Assembly (NCBI GenBank): GCA_024508725.1
Contig: JANINS010000004.1
Location: 1,072,163-1,136,162 of the forward strand
DNA length: 64,000 nt
Source of the DNA: Chitinophagaceae bacterium
GTDB taxonomy: Bacteria; Bacteroidota; Bacteroidia; Chitinophagales; Chitinophagaceae
Direction of reading: 5' to 3'
Shown here: positions 7,586 to 15,954 of the stretch, piece by piece
Layout of the letters: every line of letters starts with the position of its first letter
Position numbering within the stretch: the stretch's first letter is position 1
Translations under genes and position numbers: made by a program
Notes under the pieces: model-generated
Told to the model about the DNA's origin: nothing
Database searches by the model: none
Seen by the model: the letters and a program-made list of their open reading frames with translations, nothing else

Positions 7586-10108
7586 ATGAATTCTTCTGCC
7601 AGCAAACCAACTCCTGCTAATAACAACAAGAAAGCTTCCGCTAAAACGGGGGCAAAAGCTGTTCGTTACCTGTGGAGAGGCTTTTTTATACTGCTTGGAT
7701 TTTTTATCCTTCTCCTGTTTGCAGCCAATTTTGGATTATTGGGAGAAATGCCTTCCATTGAAGAGATCCAGAACCCTTCTGCTTCTCTATCGAGCCAGGT
7801 ATATGCAGAAGATGGAACCATGATGGGAAAATATTACAAGCAGGACCGTGTAAATGTTGAGTATAAAGACATCAGTCCGCATATCATCAATGCACTTGTA
7901 TCTACAGAAGATGAACGATTTTACCAACACAGCGGGATTGATGGAGAATCGGTAGCAAGAGCCGTTTTCTTTTTAGGGAAAAAAGGTGGTGGCTCTACCA
8001 TCACCATGCAAACAGCAAAGAACCTTTTCTCGAATGATTGGGAAAGAGCGAATGTGATCAAAAGGATGATGCAAAAGTTGAAAGAAGGTATCATCTCAAT
8101 AAAGCTTGAAAGAAACTTTACCAAAGAAGAAATACTTACGCTCTATCTGAACACTGCAGCTTTTGGCGATAATGTATTTGGTATTCGTAATGCAGCTAAA
8201 ACATTCTTTCAAAAAGAGCCAGACAGGATCAATATTGAAGAAGCAGCTGTGCTGATTGGAATGTTGAAAGGTGCTACACGTTACAACCCGAGAAGAAATC
8301 CGAAACTGGCACTCGACAGGAGAAATACTGTGATAGACCAAATGGTAAAGAATGGAAAACTGGATGCAGGAACAGCTTCTGTGATCAAGGCAAAACCGAT
8401 TGAGCTCAACTACAAAAAGCTGGATGAGAATGCAGGTCTTGGTCCTTACTTCAGAATGGTGTTAGGTGAATACATGAAACAATGGTGTAAAGATCACACG
8501 AATGCAAATGGCGATAAGTATGATCTGTATCGTGATGGATTAAGAATATACACTACCATTAATCCCAGAATGCAATTGTATGCAGAAGAAGCGGTAGCAC
8601 AGCACATCAACTACATGCAAAAGATCCTCAACTCACAAAGCAATATCAAAAACGGCAATGTTTGGAAGGGCACAAAACAACAGGCTGTTCTTGAAAGTGC
8701 CATGAAAAATAGCGACAGGTGGAGAAACCTGAAGAATGATGGAATGGATGAGGATGACATCAAAAAAACATTCACACAGAAAGTTCCAATGAAAGTTTTC
8801 GCATGGAACAACAACCGTGAGAAAGATACTGTAATGACGCCGCTTGACTCAATCAAATATCACAGGCAAATGTTACAAGCCGGTTTCATGGCAATGGATC
8901 CATTAACAGGTGAGATCAAAGCATGGGTAGGCGGAATCGATTTTAAAACATTCAAATTCGACCACGTTAATATCAATACAAAGAGACAAGTAGGCTCTAC
9001 TATCAAACCACTACTCTATTCTCTCGCTATCGAGGAAGCTGGTTTTACACCTGAAACACAAGTGGTAGATCAGCAACAGAGTTTTGGAGGTTATGGTGTT
9101 GTTCCTGCAACAACAGAATCGTGTACAGGAAGAACAATGCCTATGGGCCAGGCACTTGCTTTCTCCAGGAACTGTGCTTCAGCTTACATTATGAAGCAAC
9201 TTGACAATGGTGGAAATAACGGAGCAAAACGTTTTACCGAGTTTTTAAAGAGAGCTGATCTTACCAGTAAGATCGAAGCTTATCCTTCTATCGCATTAGG
9301 AGCTTGTGAAATTTCTTTGTTTGAAATGATGCAGGCTTACAGCATGTTTCCAGGCAGAGGTTTTAATGTAAAGCCAATGTTCATCACTCGTATAGAAGAC
9401 AAGAATGGAAACGTACTAGAGCAGTTCATGCCGCAACGTAAAGAGATCATTAGTGAAGTGGCTGCATATTCTGTTATTAAAATGATGCAGGGTGTAACGC
9501 AATTTGGTACGGCACGACGCATATGGAGCTATGGCGTTCAAGGTGAAATAGCGGGTAAAACCGGTACTACAAATGATAATAGCGATGCCTGGTTCATGGG
9601 TTATACACCTGGACTGTTAGCAGGATCATGGGTTGGATGTGACGACAGGTTCATCCGCTTTAACTCAACCGATATTGGACAGGGTTCTGCTGCAGCTTTA
9701 CCTATCTGGGCTTATTTCTACGACAAAGCTTCATCTGATAAGAACTGTGGAATAGATACAAAAGCCACATTTGTTAAGCCGGAAGTAATGGTGAATGATA
9801 TTAACTACGACTGGATGAATAATGCTCCACCAGATCTAGGTGCAGAAGGTGAAGACATGGGTAATGGTAACGAATCAGATTATCAACTTCCAACAACTGA
9901 TCCGGGAGAATACATTAAACCTGAATCGCAATTGCCAGTGAACGATGGTAGCAATCAGCCTGCAGCACCAACAAAGAAAAAAGACAGCAGCAAAAGTGAT
10001 AACAGAACACCAGCAGGAGTACCCACAAACAACAATCCTGTTGATCCGAAGAAAAATCCAAAGGCGGTAATGAAGAAACCGGGAGACAATACAACTCCTA
10101 ACAACTGA
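7586..10108 (+). CDS. Penicillin-binding protein 1A, bifunctional glycosyltransferase/transpeptidase
   Basis: The 840-residue class A PBP polymerises and crosslinks peptidoglycan in the periplasm. It has a basic cytoplasmic N-terminus, one membrane anchor (about residues 30-50), a GT51 domain with EDERFYQHSG (catalytic Glu near 108), then GGSTITMQ and the long KLERNFTKEEILTLYLN motif, and a penicillin-binding domain. Transpeptidase motifs are GSTIKP (nucleophile Ser about 471), SRNCAS (SxN) and GKTGTT (about 657). The C-terminal 100 residues are low-complexity, rich in Asn, Pro and Lys, as in many Bacteroidota homologues. A terminator follows the stop. Confidence 0.96.
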   Translation: MNSSASKPTPANNNKKASAKTGAKAVRYLWRGFFILLGFFILLLFAANFGLLGEMPSIEEIQNPSASLSSQVYAEDGTMMGKYYKQDRVNVEYKDISPHIINALVSTEDERFYQHSGIDGESVARAVFFLGKKGGGSTITMQTAKNLFSNDWERANVIKRMMQKLKEGIISIKLERNFTKEEILTLYLNTAAFGDNVFGIRNAAKTFFQKEPDRINIEEAAVLIGMLKGATRYNPRRNPKLALDRRNTVIDQMVKNGKLDAGTASVIKAKPIELNYKKLDENAGLGPYFRMVLGEYMKQWCKDHTNANGDKYDLYRDGLRIYTTINPRMQLYAEEAVAQHINYMQKILNSQSNIKNGNVWKGTKQQAVLESAMKNSDRWRNLKNDGMDEDDIKKTFTQKVPMKVFAWNNNREKDTVMTPLDSIKYHRQMLQAGFMAMDPLTGEIKAWVGGIDFKTFKFDHVNINTKRQVGSTIKPLLYSLAIEEAGFTPETQVVDQQQSFGGYGVVPATTESCTGRTMPMGQALAFSRNCASAYIMKQLDNGGNNGAKRFTEFLKRADLTSKIEAYPSIALGACEISLFEMMQAYSMFPGRGFNVKPMFITRIEDKNGNVLEQFMPQRKEIISEVAAYSVIKMMQGVTQFGTARRIWSYGVQGEIAGKTGTTNDNSDAWFMGYTPGLLAGSWVGCDDRFIRFNSTDIGQGSAAALPIWAYFYDKASSDKNCGIDTKATFVKPEVMVNDINYDWMNNAPPDLGAEGEDMGNGNESDYQLPTTDPGEYIKPESQLPVNDGSNQPAAPTKKKDSSKSDNRTPAGVPTNNNPVDPKKNPKAVMKKPGDNTTPNN

Positions 10109-10128
10109 GCACACAATATCACCGATAG

Positions 10129-10161
10129 AAAAAGGTCGTCATTTATATGATGACCTTTTTT
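10129..10161 (+). terminator. Rho-independent terminator after pbp1A
   Basis: The stem AAGGTCGTCAT / ATGATGACCTT (one G-T wobble) with a short loop is followed by six T, 21 bases after the stop codon. Confidence 0.88.
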
Positions 10162-10191
10162 ATTGTTTGTAGGTTGTTGAGTAGTGATCTA

Positions 10192-10247
10192 TAAGCCGAA
10201 GAGTGCGACGCAACAGAAGCTAAATAGTACGACGAACTTCTGCTACA
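10192..10247 (+). repeat. Dispersed intergenic repeat, copy 1 (core GAGTGCGACGCAAC at 10201)
   Basis: This copy lies between the convergent pbp1A and beta-barrel genes. The core GAGTGCGACGCAAC with right flank AGAAGCTAAATAG matches copies 5 and 7. Confidence 0.8.
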
Positions 10248-10248
10248 T

Positions 10249-10277
10249 AAAAAATCCCGCCAGGAAACTGGCAGGAT
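10249..10277 (-). terminator. Terminator of the beta-barrel protein gene (minus strand)
   Basis: On the minus strand a 10-bp stem (ATCCTGCCAG / CTGGCGGGAT, one mismatch) with loop TTTC is followed by six T. It lies 28 bases after the stop of the gene that ends at 10305. Confidence 0.9.
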
Positions 10278-10304
10278 CTCTTATAAATCATATGGCAAAA
10301 ACGC

Positions 10305-10913
10305 TTATTTCATCAACGGTGCTGAAAAGCCAATTGAATAAGTGAAATGGCTTGCAGCTGAGTTGGTAACTGCTGTTTTGTAATCAGCTTGTGTAAAGAA
10401 AAATGCATCTTGTTTACCAAGATTAACCTGGAAGCCAATTCCCAAAGGAAAATACGCTCCGTAAGTGCTGAACTTATAAGCACTCACTCCCACACCTACA
10501 TTGGCATAAGGAACAAGAATGTACTTATCGGTTAACAGTTTCAGGTGAAGACTTGCATCCAGTTCCATTAACAATGCATCATTTGTTGGCGTTGCCATGT
10601 TAGGAAAAGGATACTTTAGAAAACTACCGGATAAAGTACCGGCAAAATCAACATGGTTTGATAACCCTTCCATGTAATTAATGCTAAGACCAAACGCCAT
10701 TTCATTGAACTGAGCCCAGTCATTATCTTTCAGAACACTTCCAAGTGAATTGTTCTTTATGCGTTTTGCGGTAGTAAAATCGTTCATCACGAAGTTGATA
10801 CCTAAAGATTTTGACTTCTTTACATTCGTTGTTGTGGGGGTTGGAGCATCCTGTGCATTAGAAACAGTAACTAAACCAGCTAAAACTACTACAGTTAGTA
10901 GGACTCTTTTCAT
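10305..10913 (-). CDS. Small outer-membrane beta-barrel-like protein
   Basis: This 202-residue protein has a Sec signal peptide (MKRVLLTVVVLAGLVTVSNAQ). The mature part has alternating hydrophobic residues in short strands separated by Asn/Gly/Pro turns, and it ends in an aromatic-rich strand (HFTYSIGFSAPLMK). These features fit an eight-stranded outer-membrane barrel of the porin-family type common in Bacteroidota. No specific family or ligand can be named. It appears monocistronic, with its own terminator and a gap of about 75 bases to the upstream RlpA-like gene. Confidence 0.7.
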   Translation of the reverse strand: MKRVLLTVVVLAGLVTVSNAQDAPTPTTTNVKKSKSLGINFVMNDFTTAKRIKNNSLGSVLKDNDWAQFNEMAFGLSINYMEGLSNHVDFAGTLSGSFLKYPFPNMATPTNDALLMELDASLHLKLLTDKYILVPYANVGVGVSAYKFSTYGAYFPLGIGFQVNLGKQDAFFFTQADYKTAVTNSAASHFTYSIGFSAPLMK

Positions 10914-10988
10914 AAAGCAGATTTTGGTTCGACAAATTTAATCGCCTCAATCTATTTACAAAGAAAAATAACTAACTAGTTTTCACCA

Positions 10989-11375
10989 CTACTCTTTTGT
11001 ACCCTTAGGAACTTTTACAACTTGTACACGTGTTAATCCTCCTTTCATAAAACCAAGGAGTTTTGCAGCCGACCTGCTAAGATCAACCACTCTCCCTTTT
11101 TTCGCCATCCTGGTGTGCATTCTGTCATTGATACGAACGATCACAGAACGACCGTTCTTCAGGTTAGTGACCCTTACCCAGGTTCCCAGTTTAAAGTGAT
11201 TACTGGCTGCTGTTAATTTGCCGTGTGTGTAATATTCTCCGGTGGCAGTAAGTGTGCTGTCGAGGTTTGCACTGTAAAAGCTGGCGATTCCGTAAACAGT
11301 ATCGGCACCGTCTTTTCTTGAAAAACCGGTAAAAGCTACCAGGAAGAATGTTAACAGGATGATGATCTTCTTCAT
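10989..11375 (-). CDS. RlpA-like double-psi beta-barrel protein
   Basis: The product is 128 residues when started at the ATG that gives a clean signal peptide (MKKIIILLTFFLVAFTGFS); the longer frame adds ten unlikely residues. The mature domain is a double-psi beta-barrel of the RlpA type: GIASFYS, TATGEYY, LTAASNHFKLGTWVRVTNL, VIVRINDRM and VDLSRSAAKLLG. RlpA proteins act as septal lytic transglycosylases on denuded glycan strands. There is no SPOR domain. In Bacteroidota the activity of such short forms is not established. It is divergent from the dipeptidase gene, with 39 bases between start codons. Confidence 0.85.
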   Translation of the reverse strand: MKKIIILLTFFLVAFTGFSRKDGADTVYGIASFYSANLDSTLTATGEYYTHGKLTAASNHFKLGTWVRVTNLKNGRSVIVRINDRMHTRMAKKGRVVDLSRSAAKLLGFMKGGLTRVQVVKVPKGTKE

Positions 11376-11414
11376 ACAAATTTTGTTTTTGTAATTTGAG
11401 CACATCCGTTGGTC

Positions 11415-12137
11415 ATGAAACTATTTGCAAAGCTTTCTCTCATCACAAGTGCCTTAATTGTTTTTGCATGGCAAAGTTGCGGCGTAAGCAGCAATAATGG
11501 TCCAGTTTTGACCGCAAAGCCCGCAGTTATAGAGGATGAACAAACCTACTTAGCTGGAATTCAAAAGGATAGCTCTAAACGAATGGTATCCTTAACAAAG
11601 TATTTGCAGCCTTTGTTTAAAGATTTTATCTACGAGACTGAACAAAATTTCACGAAAAAAGTACTTTACACCCGTCCTCAAGCTTTCCTGAGAATACCCG
11701 CAGCCGAGGCTTTACAGGCTGTTCAGGATGAACTAAAACAACAAAACCTGGCTCTGAAGATCTTCGATGCTTACCGTCCATACAGTGTAACGGTTGAGAT
11801 GTGGAAAGCTGTGCCGGATGAACGTTATGCCGCCAATCCGGCTAAAGGAAGTGGGCATAACCGTGGCGTTGCAGTGGATGTAACATTGGTAGATCTTACT
11901 ACCGGAAAAGAAGTTCCGATGCCTACCTCTTTCGACGATTTCTCAGAAAAAGCTCATCACAATTATATGCAACTCGATGCTGCCATCATTGCAAATCGTT
12001 CATTATTGAGAAAAACAATGGAGAAACATGGCTTTATAGCACTGGAAACAGAGTGGTGGCATTATTATCTTTCAAATCCCACACGATTTGAGTTGCTCGA
12101 TCTGAGTTTTGATCAGTTGAGAAGTTTAGAGAAATGA
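11415..12137 (+). CDS. D-alanyl-D-alanine dipeptidase (M15D, VanX/DdpX-like), exported
   Basis: This 240-residue protein has an exported N-terminus (MKLFAKLSLITSALIVFAWQSC); the Cys at the end suggests a lipoprotein, though the lipobox is not canonical. The M15D signature is complete: FDAYRPYSVTVEMW, then GSGHNRGVAVDVTLVD with zinc-binding His and Asp, and ETEWWHYY with catalytic Glu and zinc His. The enzyme cleaves D-Ala-D-Ala; in this setting muropeptide or dipeptide recycling is more likely than vancomycin resistance, since no vanH or vanA genes are near. The frame opens with TTG six bases earlier, but ATG at 11415 is preferred. Confidence 0.88.
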   Translation: MKLFAKLSLITSALIVFAWQSCGVSSNNGPVLTAKPAVIEDEQTYLAGIQKDSSKRMVSLTKYLQPLFKDFIYETEQNFTKKVLYTRPQAFLRIPAAEALQAVQDELKQQNLALKIFDAYRPYSVTVEMWKAVPDERYAANPAKGSGHNRGVAVDVTLVDLTTGKEVPMPTSFDDFSEKAHHNYMQLDAAIIANRSLLRKTMEKHGFIALETEWWHYYLSNPTRFELLDLSFDQLRSLEK

Positions 12138-12144
12138 TTTATTT

Positions 12145-12210
12145 ACCTGGCTGAAGTGCTACTATAAAACTTCGTTGCGTCGCACACTTCTACTTTCTGA
12201 ACATTATTCA
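12145..12210 (-). repeat. Dispersed intergenic repeat, copy 2 (minus orientation)
   Basis: Between convergent genes. It reads ACCTGGCTGAAG... then GTTGCGTCGCAC (12174-12185), then TTCTGAACATTATTCAACA. Both ends match copies 4, 8a and 9; the last bases enter the DUF952 coding end. Confidence 0.8.
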
Positions 12211-12503
12211 ACAGACAAAACGCCGATCACTGCATCGGTATTGATCGGTCCATATACATGCGGAAATTCTTCATTCACTGAAGGAGCCAATTCAAACTTC
12301 AGCTTGCTTTCGAGTTTATCGGTGTCGATTACTAATTTCAATAAATTAGTTTGGCCCTGAAAATATCTTTCGAGCACACCTTTTACCTGGCTTTCAGTAC
12401 TGCAATGAATAAATCCTTCCGTTGCTAAAGATGCAGCTTCATACAATCCATCGAAAGATGCTTTCTTCCAGGCTTCAGCAGTAGTAATATGATAAATGAT
12501 CAT
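12204..12503 (-). CDS. DUF952 family protein
   Basis: The 99-residue cytoplasmic protein matches DUF952: an opening IIYHITTAEAWKKA, EGFIHCST, and a closing FPHVYGPINTDAVIGV. The fold resembles ADP-ribosyl-transferase-like or KptA-like domains, but no activity is known and none can be assigned here. Its ATG overlaps the aroC stop by four bases (ATGA), making it the last gene of the aro unit; this coupling is positional and does not prove a role in aromatic synthesis. Confidence 0.85.
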   Translation of the reverse strand: MIIYHITTAEAWKKASFDGLYEAASLATEGFIHCSTESQVKGVLERYFQGQTNLLKLVIDTDKLESKLKFELAPSVNEEFPHVYGPINTDAVIGVLSVE

Positions 12504-13492
12504 AAGATTCGTTTGATTTTTTGTTCCAGTAACATCAGGTCAGCTAAAACAATGGCTGTAACAGCTTCCAGTATCACCGGAACTCGTAACGCAATGCAAA
12601 GGTCATGACGACCTTTAACAGAGAACGTTTCCACTTCGCCATTGGTCCAGTTCAGACTTTGCTGCGGTTTTGGTGTAGATGATGTAGGTTTAATTGCTAT
12701 CCGGAATACCAATTCATTTCCATTGGTAATGCCACCAACCACTCCACCGGCATGATTCGTTTGAGTAGTGCCTTTTACATCAATGATCGCATCATTGTGT
12801 TCGCTTCCAAACATTTTTGCTGCAGCGAAACCGGTTCCGAATTCAATTCCACGAACCGCAGGAATCGAGAATACAGCATGAGCCAGTAAACTTTCCACTG
12901 AATCAAAAAAGGGCTCGCCTAAACCTGTTGGTAAACCCGATACACGGCATTCGATGATCCCACCGATCGAATCTTTTGCATCGATAGCCTTTTGTAATCC
13001 TTTTTCGAGATCAGACTCACCTCCTATTTCTAATATCTTCGATTCGATTGTAAGATCAGCTAATAATTTTTTAGCGATCACCCCGGCTGCAACCAAACAA
13101 ACAGTGAGTCTGCCACTAAAATGTCCGCTACCACGATAATCTTCATAACCACCGAATTTTTCATGTGCAGTAAAATCTGCATGCCCAGGACGAGGAAAAT
13201 CTCTTTGCTTTTCGTAGTCAGATGAACGTGTATTCTTGTTTTCGAACAGAATCGTTATTGGTGCTCCTGTCGTTTTGCCATTGAATATTCCCGATTTAAA
13301 GATCGGCAGATCTTCTTCCTGCCTGGGTGTAGTTCCTTTTTGAGTGCCACCTTTTCTTCTTTCAATATCTGATGAAAAATCTTCAACGGTTAATGGCAAT
13401 CCTGCAGGGCAACCATCTATTGTTACACCTGCACATTCACCATGTGATTCTCCAAAGATGTGCACCCGGAATATTCTGCCAAAGCTGTTCAA
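12500..13492 (-). CDS. aroC: Chorismate synthase
   Basis: The 330-residue enzyme converts EPSP to chorismate with reduced FMN, the last shikimate step. Signatures are GRIFRVHIFGESHG, the Arg-rich block ERRKGGTQKGTTPRQEED, RPGHADFTAHEKFGGYEDYRGSGHFSGR and GGVVGGITNG. The start is TTG: no ATG lies upstream in frame, and the family's usual opening (MNSFGR) begins exactly there. This TTG overlaps the aroA stop as TTGA, so aroA and aroC are coupled. The length is slightly short of the usual 350-360. Confidence 0.95.
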   Translation of the reverse strand: MNSFGRIFRVHIFGESHGECAGVTIDGCPAGLPLTVEDFSSDIERRKGGTQKGTTPRQEEDLPIFKSGIFNGKTTGAPITILFENKNTRSSDYEKQRDFPRPGHADFTAHEKFGGYEDYRGSGHFSGRLTVCLVAAGVIAKKLLADLTIESKILEIGGESDLEKGLQKAIDAKDSIGGIIECRVSGLPTGLGEPFFDSVESLLAHAVFSIPAVRGIEFGTGFAAAKMFGSEHNDAIIDVKGTTQTNHAGGVVGGITNGNELVFRIAIKPTSSTPKPQQSLNWTNGEVETFSVKGRHDLCIALRVPVILEAVTAIVLADLMLLEQKIKRIL

Positions 13493-14805
13493 AGTGTGAA
13501 AGTATTATCGGTTGTAAATGGCTTTAAAGATATATCAGCATTCAATTGTTTCAAATGATCCCAGAAATCGGGATATGATTTCTTTACAGCATCTGCATTT
13601 CTTATCTGCACTTCAAAATCTGCATTCAGGCAAGCTACGGCACAAGCCATAGCAATTCTGTGATCATGATGTGAGTTTAAAACATGATTCTGCACATGAA
13701 CCTGTTCATTTCCATACACCAGCATTTCATCATCATTCAGATCTATACGTGTGCTGAGTTTGGAAAATTCTTCCTGTAATGTTATACCTCTGTCACTCTC
13801 TTTATGTTTCAGTCGTTTCAATCCACGGATCCTTGTTACGCCTTTGCAATTCGCCGCTAAGGCAACAAGCGGTGGAAAAAGATCAGGACAATCAGTGGCA
13901 TCAAATTCAAAAGGCAAAAGTTCTTTTTTGTTTACTTCAACATGATCTTCTCCGACAGCAACTTCAGCACCGGCATCTAATAATGCATCAATGATCTTCT
14001 TATCAGCCTGGCGGGAAGTGTTCATCAACCCATTTACAATTACTTTTCCTGATAAAGCTCCGGCAACCAATAGAAAAGCAGCTCCACTCCAGTCACCCTC
14101 AACAGTGTAGTTATGAATCGTGAGTGGTGAGTTGTGAGTTTGGGAACTGAAATGAAATTCTTTATAATCTTTGTTGAAAGGAACCTTCAATCCAAACTCT
14201 TTCAATATCTGCAATGTAAGATCAATGTAAGGTTTGCTTTTCAGGTCCTTCACTTTTATGGAAACATCTGTTGCATTTGCGGCAGCATAAGCCATTAATA
14301 ATCCTGTAAGGAATTGAGAACTGAGTGAGCCATCTACTTCAATATTTTTTGGTTGTAGCGGACCTTGTATGTGCAATGGAAGTTTCCCTGAATTTGATTC
14401 TATCCTGACACCTAATGCTGGAAGTATTTCATCAAAGAAATTCATCGGACGTGTTGTCAAACTTCCTTCACCTGTAATAGTTATGTTTTTTTCGCTCAGT
14501 GCTGCAATCGGCGTAAACATTCTTATTCCAAGCCCGCTTTCACCACAATTAAGTTTGCCTGAAACAGGATCAATTCCATTGCTGTAAACTGTTAACTGTA
14601 AACTGTCAACTTTCACTTTTGCACCAAGTTGCTGGGTCACATCAATCGCTGCTTGATCATCGTTTGAATTACCTGGATTGTGAACGATCGTGGTTCCTTT
14701 CCTGATCAAAGCTGCGGCACAAGCTCTTTGCATGGCACTTTTAGATGCCGGTGCATGAACTGTTCCTGATACCTTAGAAGGTTGAACTGCAACGATCACT
14801 TTCAA
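13489..14805 (-). CDS. aroA: 3-phosphoshikimate 1-carboxyvinyltransferase (EPSP synthase)
   Basis: The 438-residue enzyme joins shikimate-3-phosphate and PEP. Visible motifs are APASKSAMQRACAAALI, NSNDD, GESGLGIRMFTP, SLTTRPM, the SLSSQFLTGLL block, RLKHKESDRG and the closing HDHRIAMA. The likely start is TTG at 14805, overlapping the aroB stop as TTGA; a GTG two codons later is an alternative. Two short segments look inserted: residues 66-75 (VDSLQLTVYS) and 221-233 (SQTHNSPLTIHNY). Both are encoded by low-complexity DNA of a kind that occurs between genes in Bacteroidota. They lie where family length varies, so the enzyme is probably active. Confidence 0.94.
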   Translation of the reverse strand: MKVIVAVQPSKVSGTVHAPASKSAMQRACAAALIRKGTTIVHNPGNSNDDQAAIDVTQQLGAKVKVDSLQLTVYSNGIDPVSGKLNCGESGLGIRMFTPIAALSEKNITITGEGSLTTRPMNFFDEILPALGVRIESNSGKLPLHIQGPLQPKNIEVDGSLSSQFLTGLLMAYAAANATDVSIKVKDLKSKPYIDLTLQILKEFGLKVPFNKDYKEFHFSSQTHNSPLTIHNYTVEGDWSGAAFLLVAGALSGKVIVNGLMNTSRQADKKIIDALLDAGAEVAVGEDHVEVNKKELLPFEFDATDCPDLFPPLVALAANCKGVTRIRGLKRLKHKESDRGITLQEEFSKLSTRIDLNDDEMLVYGNEQVHVQNHVLNSHHDHRIAMACAVACLNADFEVQIRNADAVKKSYPDFWDHLKQLNADISLKPFTTDNTFTL

Positions 14806-15827
14806 TGATTAAATGAGTTAATGAATTGTTCGAGTTCTGTTAGTGATAAGGGATGGATAGTTGCTTTTCCTATTTTATCTAACAAAATATAATGGAGAAT
14901 CTTCCTTTCTTTTTTCTTATCCATTTTCAGGATGTTGAATATCTTCTTACTGCTGAAAGATGCATACGCAGGTAATCCATATTGATGCAATACTGAAGTT
15001 AACCGATCGACATCTCTGAAATTGAGAAGCTGGTTAGATATCTCAGCAGCGTAAGTCATACCAATGCTGATGGCCTGGCCATGCGATAATTCGTATTGCG
15101 TTTCCAAAGCATGCCCCAATGTATGACCGAAGTTGAGTAGCTTTCTTTCACCAGTCTCGTATTCATCTTTCTGAACTACTTTGATCTTTATTACAGCATT
15201 TCTCTTTATCAACCGAGCCAATAAACTTTTCTTCTTTTGGTACAATTCCACTGAACCTTTTTCCAATTCTCTGAACATAGCTGCATCTTTAATGCATGCA
15301 TGTTTAATGATCTCAGCAAAACCGTTTTGCCATTCAGCTAATGGTAATGAAGAAAGAAAAGAATGATCATGCAGGATGAAGTTGGGTTGACGAATTGCAC
15401 CCACCATATTCTTATAAATACCTACATCTACTCCGTTCTTACCACCGATGCTTGCATCAACAAGACCTAACAAAGTAGTTGGAACGAAACCAAAAGAAAT
15501 ACCCCTCATGTAAACAGAAGCAACATAACCTGTAAGATCAGTAACCACACCACCACCAACGCCAATCAAAGTTGTGGTACGATCAGCCTGTAATTCGATG
15601 AGTTGATCAATAATAGAATCTGCTGTTTGTTGAACTTTAAATGCTTCTCCAGGTTTTAGAACGATAGTGTTCCAGTTTTTGAATTTTGATTGATGAGCCT
15701 GGAAAATATTTTCATCTGTGATGATAACAGCATTCTTTTGATCAGCGAGTTGTTTGAGCTGGCTAAATTTCGCTTCGAAGTAGAAGTTGGTTGAAGACGA
15801 AGAAAATTTGATGGTTTGTTTGATCAT
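14802..15827 (-). CDS. aroB: 3-dehydroquinate synthase
   Basis: The 341-residue NAD-dependent, metal-dependent enzyme turns DAHP into 3-dehydroquinate. Landmarks are GGGVVTDLTGYVASVYMRGI, PTTLLGLVDASIGGKNGVD, KNMVGAIRQP, and the metal ligands in NFGHTLGHALE and SHGQAISIGM. The ATG at 15827 (MIKQTIKF) is chosen over a GTG three codons upstream. The gene is followed by aroA with a TTGA overlap. A dispersed repeat copy separates it from the DAHP synthase gene upstream, so a separate promoter is possible. Confidence 0.95.
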   Translation of the reverse strand: MIKQTIKFSSSSTNFYFEAKFSQLKQLADQKNAVIITDENIFQAHQSKFKNWNTIVLKPGEAFKVQQTADSIIDQLIELQADRTTTLIGVGGGVVTDLTGYVASVYMRGISFGFVPTTLLGLVDASIGGKNGVDVGIYKNMVGAIRQPNFILHDHSFLSSLPLAEWQNGFAEIIKHACIKDAAMFRELEKGSVELYQKKKSLLARLIKRNAVIKIKVVQKDEYETGERKLLNFGHTLGHALETQYELSHGQAISIGMTYAAEISNQLLNFRDVDRLTSVLHQYGLPAYASFSSKKIFNILKMDKKKERKILHYILLDKIGKATIHPLSLTELEQFINSFNH

Positions 15828-15870
15828 GTTGTTCACGCAAAGTTACAAAGTAGGCAAAGCTGCAAAAAGA

Positions 15871-15925
15871 TCCTTCAGTACAAGTGTGCGACGCAAGAAA
15901 AGATGCTATGAAAACAGAAGCTGGT
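15871..15925 (+). repeat. Dispersed intergenic repeat, copy 3
   Basis: Between aroB and the DAHP synthase gene. It contains CAGTACAAGTGTGCGACGCAAG and the right flank GATGCTATGAAAACAGAAGCTGGT, which is shared closely with copy 10. Low-complexity CACCATTCACTTTTCACC-type DNA follows immediately. Confidence 0.8.
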
Positions 15926-15954
15926 CTCACCATTCACTTTTCACCTTTCACGTC

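Noticed and set aside
7921-8124. Minus-strand reading frame inside pbp1A and many similar frames inside other genes
   Set aside because: Each lies wholly within a well-supported gene on the other strand or frame, with no recognisable domain or start signal.
11415-12137. Vancomycin resistance gene (vanX)
   Set aside because: The motifs fit M15D dipeptidases in general, the protein is exported and no vanH/vanA-type ligase or dehydrogenase gene is nearby.
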